This document shows positions 24,479 through 34,900 of a stretch of DNA of 60,000 nt, piece by piece (positions within the stretch are counted from its first letter, which is position 1; each line of letters starts with the position of its first letter). Location of the stretch: the NCBI GenBank assembly GCA_030704615.1, contig CM060733.1, forward strand, positions 58,034,001-58,094,000, read 5' to 3'. Both the position numbers and the translations under genes were made by a program. The notes below the pieces were generated by a model that saw only the letters and a program-made list of their open reading frames with translations, was not told the origin of the DNA and searched no databases. This stretch comes from Takakia lepidozioides (Eukaryota > Streptophyta > Takakiopsida > Takakiales > Takakiaceae).

Positions 24479-27400
24479 ATGGCTTCCTCTGAAGCGGAGT
24501 TATTCTCTGACGACAAACCAGTGCCGTTCTCCCAGGAAGTCCTTGACAATGGATTTGCAATTGTTCTGGAACATGTCTTGGCTACCCGTTTTCAGCTTCA
24601 GAATGGCTCCATCTTTTTGGAGAAAAAGGTGTACGATTTGAAAGGGAAGTTGTTGAAATACTCTTTCCAAAATTGTGATGAGACGGCTCATGTCAGCCAG
24701 TGGAGAGTGCGCCCTGGGCGATACAGGGTACTTGGAGAGCCTCGGCGAAAGTCCCTTGGGTCATATGTGACGCCCGGGACTGCTGCTTCGGTCGTTGAAG
24801 ACAAGAGGGAGGTGGTGGAGAAAAAAGAACAGACGTCATCCACTCCAATCGTTGAGCGTTCGGATTCGTCCGACGATGACATAAGTGAAATTCCAAATCC
24901 AGTCCTTCCTACTGTGGTTGGAGAAGCTGATGAAGAAGAGATTTGTAGTGTCATTCCAAAATTACGGGCGATGGGAGGAATGGTTGGATTCAAAGTGAGT
25001 TGCGAGGAATTGATTGGGAATCTTTGAAGCAGGTGCCTGTGAAGTTCTTGCCAGAGACTTTTGATGGCGATATTCTATTCGAGCTGCCTCCTCCGCGAGT
25101 TGGAGGTGTAACAATCATGATGCATGGAATGGACAAGAAACACGACGGGCACCCGTGGTGCAGAACAAAAACATCCAATATTCAGAATGATGACAAGCTT
25201 GTTTTCAGGAGAACAGTTTGCAATGGACACCTTAGGTGTGATAATTTGAATTGCAGACACTTTCTTCAGTCTGGGGTTCATAATCAAAGCGAATGGGAGG
25301 GTCTGGCGGAAAATCCATTTCAGCCTGGGACTGCCCCACCACCGGCAAACACTTCGTCTGCAAATTCTGCAAACTTGTGCCATCCTGCTTGGCGCTCTGC
25401 GGAGCAAGAATGTACTATGTTGTCCACCGTTTGAAAACAATGACAAGAGCTTGTGTGCATTTCGGATTCCATAACCATCATGTTTCGAAGGGGGATTACA
25501 TGGAGAGTGTTGAGACAATATCGAGGTTGATTAAACAGGAGTTCGGGGAAACCCATCCGCAACAACATCTGCAATTGCTCTTGACGCAAGCAAGTCCTTC
25601 TTGGAAAGCCATATTTTGAGTGAAGGGGATTCTGTGGGGACTAAACTTGACGGTGCAGCATTGGACCTGATCATGGATCATTTCTCCACTTTGAGTTCAC
25701 CTAACATTCGGCATCAGATCAATGCATTAAGAATGGGCTCTGGCGTACAGAGGCTACATAGACAACATTTTGGAGTTGAAACGAGTGAGCAAGTACGATT
25801 ACATCCAGGACAATGTATTCCCAGGTCAAGGTGCCATCAAAGTTTTTCTTTTCAAAATGTCGACTGTGGGGGAGGGCAGTGGGGTTAGCCTCATGAAGCG
25901 GATGCAGAAGACTGGGGACTTGCAGAACTGTTTTCTTATGTTTGATCATGTGAAACGAGTGAAGGATTGGACGACAATGGCTTGTCATGTCTACGATCCA
26001 GTGTACCAACGAGTTATGACAATTGCAGTTTGTGACATGCAATCCGAGGATACGGAATCCCAGAAGCTCATGTGGAATTCCCTGCCATGGGCTGCCATCT
26101 CCAAATTTCGCAGGTTTCATGGCGGATAGTGCTCAAGCAAATTTCAATGCTGTTCGTATTGTCTTTGGATCGGGCGACCCAAAAGTGCCAATGCGAGGAA
26201 GAGAGCGTACATGTCTATTCCATTGGACACAATCTCTGGAAAAACATACAAAGTCGGACATCAAACCAGAGATGCAGACTCAGCACCGTAAATTGTGCAA
26301 AGAGTACAAAGATGCTAGAACAATGAAGGAGGCGGACACTTTGTTCCAGACAATTCGTGCCTGGTGGTTCTCTTCTGGAGCTGCATCACTTGAGAGTATG
26401 AGAGCATTGGAAGATTGGCTGGCGTTTTGGCACTTCCGGTATAGACAGTGGGGAGCAGCCATGCCAGTGGTACGAGGCTTATATTTCTTGCTTTATTCAT
26501 ACATTTACTTTCCATTTTATTGTGTCCTCGCTTTCTTTATGTTGTTTTCTGTTCATTGTTTTGAAGTGTGGTTCTCCACTTTGCAGAACATGTCCATTGA
26601 GGAAATGGCGGACATGCCATCTTGCAATTTGGCAGAAACTGTGCACAACGCATGATTGCAGCAGTCTGGGAAACGAGATCGGGATTTGTATGTGGCAACA
26701 ACAGATGATTTGATACGTGCCTTGCAACAACAAACCCGATACCGTGATTTCTTACGAGGTGGGGTTGGTGGCAAGGATCCGGACAAATGGGAGTTGATGT
26801 TGCGTACTGCAAACAGATCTGGGGATCCAATCAAGATAGCACGGGCGGTTGAGCATGTATGCCCAGGGAACGCCACTTGTTTCTAGAGTTCCACATCTTG
26901 AAGGGGAGGAGAGATTCGGCTCCTGTAAGAAGAAATTGAACACTCCACCTGGATCGGATTCCGATTCGCACAGGGCACCGTGATAACTTCTCGAAGCCTC
27001 GTGTTCCCCTGCATGACAGCTCCATGTCCGGAACCTCCATTGTGGAGGAACCTCCAACACGACGGCAAGCTCCAGCATCAAACAGTGCCACTGAAATGGT
27101 GCAGGAGAGAAAAACCAACCCCCTTGATGTGCTTGAGTCCGCATGCCCCGACCACGTTTGGCACATAGAACGCACAAGTGTAGGGTCTCGTGTGAAATGT
27201 ACAGCGATCAAGGCAACTAATTTCGAGAAGTGCACTTCATCTATATCCAGAGGTGGTGCCCGAACTCCTGCTCCGACTTTCACGGGTTTGATGCGTCCAT
27301 ACGGTCAACCAGAAGCCAAGAACCACAAGTTCTGGTTCTGCACAGATGATTGTGCCAGATGTGTGCATGGAACTGTGCGTCCTTCCGTAGTGATGAAGCC

Positions 27401-27972
27401 ATCTCCTCCAACCATTTGGCCCGTGAAGGTGGGAACACATCTCAGATTTCAGGAGATTGAAATGCTGGAGGAGGCAGGCTTTTCCCTTGCGAGACAACCC
27501 CAACTCCATGCATGTGCTACTACTTTGGTCCTCCCGGGTCCCCCCGGCAAATCCTGACTTGTGGCCAACCAAACGAGATGGAAAGCTCGTTCGGCGTTTC
27601 CCTCCAACCACTGAACACTTTGGCAAAGTGGAGTCCGCAAGAATGCTCCAAGCTCGTGTTGGAATCACCACGGAAGTACCCGATCCAGGATATGGTCGGG
27701 TATTCACAATCATCACTTCCACATCTGCTGTTCATGACTGGACCTACGACATCACGGTTTCCAATTTCCCCAATTGCACATGTCCTGATTTTGTGAATAT
27801 GTTATCAACCAGTTTGGGCAAGAGAGGTAAATTCATACCCTGCAAACATTTGTATTTCATATTTTTGAAGATGATGGTTTGCGATCCCAAACGTGACAAC
27901 TTCATTCACCAAGCCACTATGAGTTTCAATGAGGTCGATACTCTAAAGCAGCGGGATACAACACATGGGTAG
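24479..27972 (+). pseudogene. Mutator-like (MULE) DDE transposase with SWIM zinc finger, frameshifted
   Basis: The ATG at 24479 opens MASSEAELFSDD. A Cys/His-rich segment (CNGHLRCDNLNCRHF, about 25219-25263) precedes the DDE domain. DDE features: CFLMFDHVKR with the first Asp (about 25930), GFMADSAQANFNAVRIVFG with the second Asp, CLFHWTQSLEKH (the MULE C-x2-H, about 26212), and a Glu/Trp-rich helix EDWLAFWHFRYRQWG. The C-terminus has a SWIM finger: NCTCPDF, then CKHLYF (about 27772-27860). An intron of about 115 nt ends TTTGCAG near 26584. The frame shifts near 24958, 25330, 25555, 25750, 26060 and 27500, and a TGA replaces what looks like a Trp codon near 26654. It cannot encode an active enzyme as read. 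Confidence 0.8.
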
Positions 27973-28419
27973 CATCAACTATGCAATGTGGTATGTGGAC
28001 GACCATGATTTGAAATGTGTAATTCACATCAATATGTCGGCGGTGCAATGATATGGCCTCCAACTATATGGAGTGAGCTCTGAGTGGCAACTTTTAAAAG
28101 CACATTTGTCATTGCACCGTTCGAAGTCTACATGTCTTGCTGTCGCTATGCACTACAATCATCTTTTGAAGATGATAACTCTCATTGTTATTTGAGGAGG
28201 GAGGAAGGTCTTCCCGTGGCAGCCTCTATGGCGCACACTTTGTGAGGATATTTTCTCGTCCTCGTAATTGTAAAAGTGAAACAAACATTTATAATTGCAC
28301 AATGTTGGATGCTACAATTGTAGGCCTCATGGTAGTCTTGATTCTATTTAGGCAAGATTCCCTGCATTAATTCCACGGTCATAGGACCATCCTCGGTTAT
28401 AGGCGGCGCATGTTAATGC

Positions 28420-28545
28420 TGACGTGGCAGATGACGGACAGTGCCACGTCATCATTTGCCGCCACATCAGCATGCTGACATGACACTCACGCCACGTCAC
28501 TCCTGCGTGAGCGTACGCTCACGCGCAACGCTCACGCCATTGCGT
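28420..28545. repeat. Right motif cluster, candidate subterminal repeats
   Basis: Contains GACGTGGCAG, CCACGTCATC, CCACATCAGC, the 15-mer CTCACGCCACGTCAC, then GCGTGAGC, CGCTCACG and GCTCACGC. See the left cluster at 16830-16960. The 450 bp between the transposase and this cluster hold no gene. Confidence 0.5.
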
Positions 28546-28679
28546 CGTTGGGAGAAAATGGTTCATTTAGACTATTATGCTACTATGATGAAATGCAACT
28601 TAGGAGATAGCTAATGGGGCTAGAAGTTCTCGCGAACCAGATCGCGATCTCTAGGGAAGCTGAGAAGACCGATGAAAAA

Positions 28680-29450
28680 TTCCTAACGGTAGTGGAGTCT
28701 GGAAACAGTTGAAGATGACTTCAAATGTTTCCAGTTGACGTCCCGTTCGAACTCAGGGGACACTATGGAGTGTTGCACGGTGCTCTCGCCAGCATGAAGG
28801 GGGGAGCTTTGTCCAAATGCATGAATCCTGCTCAGGGGAGAAGCAGATAAGGTCGTGATTGCCCCAGGTGGCCTTAAAGTTAGCATGGATGGCTGCCGCG
28901 CTTCCATAATTTCGTTCGATATCTGCACAAGTTTTTTACCACGCTTTTATTGACTCCACTCCTAGATCATAGAACACATTAGAAAGCAGGGATGAGATGG
29001 TGGTAGTCTCTCGAATTGAAGGATTTGTTCTTAGATCGTTGGTCATAGTTAAGAAGAAGATGAAGGGATAGAAGGTCCAGTGGCCATATAAAACTTTCAC
29101 CAGCGGCCACACTTTGGCAGGTGCATGACAGAAAAGCAGGCAATGCTCTAGGGACTCTCTCCAGAGTCTTCAACCCGATCTTCATTAACGTTCAACTGCC
29201 CTGATGCTGAGGTATTCCCAAAAGAAGAGGACGCTCACGGAAAGATGTTCACTTTGTGCCGAGACAAATGATCCACATTGCCAGACTGCATACCCATTTC
29301 GGCTCCACCGCCTGGCCTGGCCCATCAACATGCTGCGTGATATCAGACCTTCCATAGGTACACCGCAAAGAGCCAACACCTTTGGTCAGGGCAGGAGCAC
29401 TCTGCCATCCCCACATCTTTACAACTCCTTCCATGATTTACATGCATAGA
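28680..29450 (-). pseudogene. LINE ORF2 C-terminal relic
   Basis: Near 29100-29170 the minus strand reads ESLEHCLLFCHAPAKVW, resembling the zinc-binding segment after the reverse transcriptase in plant non-LTR elements (CxxC..ESxxHxxxxC). Further on it reads SIRETTTISSLLSN and AWWKTCADIERN, then loses frame. Decayed fragment without visible ends. Confidence 0.4.
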
Positions 29451-30860
29451 AAGCAATTGTTCACAACTGTAGTTCTATAAGACAATGGAGTCGTTGTTAG
29501 AACCAGGTCTATAACTGCTTTCTACTACAATTGTGCACCATGAGTCCATCCTTTGGTGAGACGAGAGACACATTAAATTACATATTTAGAAGCGAGTACC
29601 TAGACCATGTCAACTCCATCCATTCAATCATGTGGGATGCTCGGATCCTCTGCCAGCTGCCATTCTTTCACAATCCAACACCTTGTAGACCTACCTACAT
29701 CTTCTTCCCCACTCTCATTCTTCCTCCCTTCTACAAATGCTCCATGCCTTCCTCCATAACACCTAGTCCAACATTCAACCCCGGACCCACGCACATAAGC
29801 GCCAACCCTCTTGTAACATATCCCTACACAAACAACACTGATGACACCGCGAGAAGTGTCACAACTGGAAATGGACAAACATCTCACAAACTGCGAGACC
29901 ACAAAAGCAAGAAAACCAAACCCTCCCCCGCGCTGAAGTCACGCTACTGCAGCAGATCGCGCGTGAGAGACGACAGATCGCAGGAGAAACAGAAGGAAAA
30001 AAAAAAAAAAAAAAAAAAAAACCCTAGTGTGGGAACGGATCCGGAACCGCCACTGACCCCCCGGTTCCAGTTCCAAGCCGGTTCCTGGAAAAACCCGAAG
30101 CCGCCGGTTCCGGTTCTGGGACCGGCTCGTCCCTGCTCCCCCGGTTCCGGTTCTTGGGCGCCGGTTCCGGTTCCAGTACCAGTTCCCAGGAACCGGAACC
30201 GGAACCGCCGGTTCCAACCCGCCTAAGCGGATACCCGCACAACACTGGAAAAGCCGTCCAAATAAGGCAGTTTTCGCCAAAGTCTCATAAAGGTCCTCGC
30301 CCGTGGACCCGCAAGGGCACCATGCAGGATGACCTGACGGGCGAGATGAGGAGTGGGCTTAGGATTGTGGGGCCTCCTCCATTGCCCATAGAGATGCTCG
30401 TCCCTGTCTTGCCAAAACTATACACCTCATTTGTACCAATTAGCCTATGGTTTTCACATAGAAAGAGCTCTATTTGCCTAAATGGCTTTCAACTATTTCT
30501 GTATTTCGCCTTCTATTGCTCATCAACATCCATTTGATTCACAAAATATGACAAGAGTGAAAATACATGTAGCCTACGAATTCGAGGATAATTACATAGA
30601 GTGGGCCACTTGCACTACCATACACCCAATATATATAGCCACTCAGTAGCCCTTTTCAAAATCCTTTAAAAAAACCCTGCTCGAGCTCACCGCCGCTCGT
30701 GTGGTAAGGCCCTAAAGCAACTTATAGGAAGTTCCGAGATAGACAATTTCCTTCATAATAAATGTTACATTTTGTGTAAGTAGCCTTGAGTTACCAATTG
30801 AAGGCCACCACCCTGAACGGGATACTTTGTAAATGCTACTTCCAATTTAGACAACAGCTG
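29451..30860. other. Intergenic, low-complexity and GGTTCC-rich
   Basis: No gene supported. A 24-base A-run spans about 29997-30020. From 30035 to 30215 the words CCGGTTCC and GGAACCGG recur about a dozen times, making long spurious Arg/Asn/Pro frames. The right border ends in GCACAACACTG, hAT-terminus-like in reverse complement, but no matching target duplication was found. Confidence 0.5.
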
Positions 30861-31130
30861 TTGGCTGACCGAGGCTATCTCGATCGATCACGATTCACTT
30901 GAATCCAGTTCAAAGAAGTATTGGTGGAAGAACGTGTGTCAATTGATTTGGGGAATACTTCTTTGTAGGCTGCGAAATAAAGTTGGAGTCAGTCGTGAAA
31001 CAAGAACTGTATGCTCGGGAGATGGGTCCCGCCCTCTCCACAGCGCCCTGCATCGAAATAGCTGCTCAAGGAGACACCTTGCCAATAGCAAGCCCATCTG
31101 CTTGACCTCCATAGTGTCTTAATACTGACT
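30860..31130 (+). pseudogene. Possible gypsy integrase H2C2-region relic
   Basis: Around 30920 the sequence reads KKYWWKNVCQL, similar to the YYWPxMxxDI phrase of retroelement integrase zinc domains. It shares the words ATACTT..TTTGTRGGCTGCGA with the integrase relic near 16210. No longer frame survives. Confidence 0.3.
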
Positions 31131-31985
31131 ATGTTGAGCCGAAAACAGCGCCCGTCAAATATCCTTCAATCTGGCGGTGAGCACCTTCTCTCAATGAATC
31201 GAGCTCTGTTCATTGTCGAAGCACACGCAGTATGCGCCAGCTCTGCGAGCACCATTTGTCTTCTGTCAAACCCCGTCTAGTACAAAGCTTTTGATAGATC
31301 TGTCCGCACCACTTCGGTACCCCTTCCTCGCCTTCCATGGCAATTTTCATAAGATTGTACATCTCGACAATCTATGGTGCATTGCTCTTGATTGTGGTCT
31401 GAATTCGAAAAGCTCACACCAAAGATCTCCGTCGTGAAGTCCTCGAAGTCATCGTATTTGCCTCGATAATCCTTTGCAAACCGGTCGTGCTCGCAGTCTC
31501 TTCAACCCTCGGACATGATCGCAAAGATCAGCAGCTGTCGCGTGAAAAGGAGATTCGCACGCTTCGTGTAGCAGTTGACCAGCGTCGACCTGCGCCAGCC
31601 GGTCTGTCCAACGGACGGATGTGGATGTGGATGGATCTCCCATCCACTCACATCCAGGATAACACTGTAGTCTTCCCAAACTCGGATGATCAACCAGACG
31701 GGAATTCATCGATTGGGTAGGATGATGACCGGCTGTGAGGGGTCGCGTGAAGGGTGGTCGGTAGTTTTGGTCAAGGGTCTCTCCTCACCCACGTGTTTCT
31801 CTCGCTTTCTTTGCTGCTGCTTCACGAAGGATTTGCTGGTTTTCTTCCCGTTTGGAATCTTGTCTGTCGTCTTCGAGTGTTGAATCGCTGCTTGTTTGAG
31901 GGGGTTTTGCTTGGTTGGCTCAGTTTTCTTCACACACGATGCGGAGAAGGTGTCTTTGAGCAGCGGGGGGAGGGCACTTGTGGCC
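31131..31985. other. Intergenic and 5' UTR of the JmjC gene
   Basis: Contains frame fragments that I could not assign. The last 200-300 bases, with CT-rich sequence and no introns evident, presumably hold the promoter and 5' UTR of the JmjC gene. Confidence 0.35.
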
Positions 31986-34900
31986 ATGGAGCAGGCGCGG
32001 CGGTCCAAGAGGCAGAGAGTGGCGGTGGACTATGCACGGTTGGATACTTCAGGGTTTGCAGATTGCATGCGGGTGCAGCACAAGAAATTGACGCGGGCTG
32101 TGCTCAAGTTCCCCGAACAACCGCACAGAGCCAACAGTCCCTACACGGTCTCCAGCCTTCTTCCCCATGAGCTGGCAGCCTATGTGCATTCGACAGGGTT
32201 TGCAAACCCTTGTGTTGTTCGGGGCTCTGACGAGGCCCGCCCTGCACTCGGCATCAGGTTCTCTTCCCACGGAAATTTTCTTCTTGGCTTTTGTGTGGTT
32301 ATAGCTCAATAAAAATCTCGGACATGCTCTCTCCTTTTCCTATGCAAACGAGATACCAATTTGTATATGTACGGAGGAATTTCCGTCATCATGACACTCC
32401 AAAATCTGTGTGTTTGCTTTGAGTCCTAAAAGACTATGTACGCTCATAATCGAGGAACGAGTACATGAATTAATGGTGTCTGGGAGAAGTGCAGCCCTCA
32501 AAATGTGCCAGCTTGAACACTCAGCTTGGAAAGGCAGAGACGATTCCACCGCGTCAATGCCCAGTGCCATTTCTGGTGGTCGTTCTTTGGGACTATTTAG
32601 GTCAGCTGTCTCCGGGCTTCTTATCCAAGTGGATACATCCAATAAAGTGGATACATGCAGATAATTGTAAGCATTGTGGTCTCAATCCTATGCATCATAT
32701 TGTGAAGGTGGCTTATTACTGGTTGGCAGAGTACCGGAGGGGGAAATGACAGTGGAGCGTGTGGCCAACCTTGTCGGTCGCGACTGGCTCATCAACACCA
32801 TTGATGTGTCCACACAGGTTGGAATACTCTGCCTTCTATGCTGCTGGGATCTATGTTCAATTTTATGACCCCACAATATCTGCAATATACAGAACCAACC
32901 AAACATACCCCTATTGCAACAATCTTCCCAAAGTGAACATGTTAAAGAATCCTAAGTCCTACTGTTGACTGGGAGAAGGATGTTGTTTGAGTGTAGTCAG
33001 TGCCAAATCGGATGGTCCGGGAAGGGGTCCTACAGCTACTCAAGCACCCCTGAGTCATGCTTCTTATTCTTCCCTGACGCACTCTTTATGGTCTTACCAA
33101 GATTCCAGTATCATGGATCAGTGTTAGTATACACGAGGACTCATCTTGGTTTTGCATCAGCATTCAATGCTGAACGTTCTCCTGGGGCAAGGATGCATGA
33201 GCAATATTAGTAAGTGGAGATAGTTTGTGAAGAGTGAGAACTGGGAGTGAACTGGTGCGTGAATTAAGGACAGTGACTGAGTGGCCATTGATGCATTAGT
33301 AATATGGTGGTACTTGATAGCAACTTTTAAGGAGAAGAAAGGTCAACTCTGCCAAAGCAAGTGTAAAGTATGGTGTCACTTCATCCCAAAGGGCTACTGC
33401 CTTCCATTTGGATGGTGGACACCGGCTAATGGCCGTAACTGCATTACCACACTTCCCCCGGCACTCAAACGTCCTAGGTACCCACACTTTAGGTGACCAC
33501 CCAACGACCCCTATAGTTGGGTTGGCTATAATGGGTGACATCCAACATACACCTATGTGGCTTTGAACCCACGACGGCTTATAAGGAGGCCTTGTGCCCT
33601 ACCACTGGGCTATCTGTTGGATGATTTCAACATTGAAGACTTCGAATTATTGATACAAAGCATGTATGAGAACTCAATATCCTATTCTCCAACGGACACT
33701 GCACAACTTTGTATCTAATTGAGGAATCAATGTGTGCACATATCCCCTTACTCAGGTTTTGGAAACTTTACCCTTCAGTTTGTTGTGGTAGCTAAGCCGA
33801 GTAACTGTTAATTTGCAGTTTATCTAGTTTGGTTCACCAATTTCATCTAAGAAGAACTAATCTAAATATACCAGTCTGCACACTGCAAATCCACATTAGT
33901 GGGATTCACACGATGAGTTAATAGTTCTTTTGATGATACCTGGGTGTTGCAGTCTGAAGGGCCAGTCTATACAATGGATGAGTGGGCAGCATATTTTGCA
34001 TCTCCAAGCCCTAGGAAGCCACTGCTCAACGTGGTCTCTCTTGATCTTGCCAATACTTCCCTGCATGACATGGTACGACCTCTCCCTCTAAGATCAGACT
34101 TGTTAATTGATTGTCTGGTTCCCATATAAATTAGGGTTAACATGCAGGTCAGTGCATTGTTTCTGCAGGTCAGTGCACCATGCCTGGTTAAAGAGCTTGA
34201 TCTGGTGGATAAGGCTTGGCCCCCTTCCCAGTCTCCAACCCCAATGGTAAACCCTTCTGCTCTCATAACCCTCGCCTGAACCTATCCTGTTCATTGTCCG
34301 TCATTGAGTGGAACTCGGGCTTCATTGAGCAGTACGCCACTTGCAATCTTTGCAACAAATCTGGAAGTATGAAATTGGGAGGCTAGTGGGTAGGAAGATA
34401 GATAGTGCAGACTGTGGCAGTGATAGGCCTATTGCAAACAAACTGACGATAAAATGTTAACAGATCAAGCCCATTACAATGGACTATCATCCGACTGTGG
34501 ATATCATTGAGCTGAGGAATTGGAAATTGTAGTAGAACCTTAAACATATGAAATGACATAAACATGAAATGAAATGTAATACTTGTCACTCTCTTGCCGA
34601 GGCCTTAACGCATGGGTGGCCGCCAGCTTGGCACCCTGCAGGGTTCCCAGGAGCGCCTGGGAGCCAGCCTTTCTGCAACCAGTTGGGCCTACGTGGAAGT
34701 CAGGTATGCAGTTCGCTGTTGTAGTCCAGTTATCTGGTGGTCAAGGTGGCGGTACTATCTAACTTGTGGTTACTAGCTAACTTGTGAAAGTTACCATGGC
34801 AGGTGCAGCTGTATGCACTTATGAGTGTCGCAGGGTGCTTCATGGATTTTCATGTTGATTTTGGGGGCTCTTCCGTGTGGTACCATGTCCTCAGGTATGT

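Larger units (their letters stand above)
16830..28560. mobile_element. Candidate large DNA transposon: MULE plus ParB-MTase cargo
   Basis: Inference. Two divergent genes (17871-23623 minus, 24479-27972 plus) are bracketed by edge regions of the same unusual composition. Both edges contain the 15-mer CTCACGCCACGTCAC, several CCACRTCA words, and an ordered trio GCGTGAGC, CGTGAGCG, GCTCACGC with short spacers. The trio matches best when the right edge is reverse-complemented. Clustered motifs of this kind are typical of subterminal transposase-binding sites. No clean terminal inverted repeat and no 9-11 bp target duplication were identified, so the boundaries are approximate. The two edges could instead be separate copies of a small repeat. 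Confidence 0.4.

Noticed and set aside
29531-30226. 231-codon open frame on the plus strand
   Set aside because: Its second half is the A-run (poly-Lys) and GGTTCC repeats; no domain, not credible as a protein.
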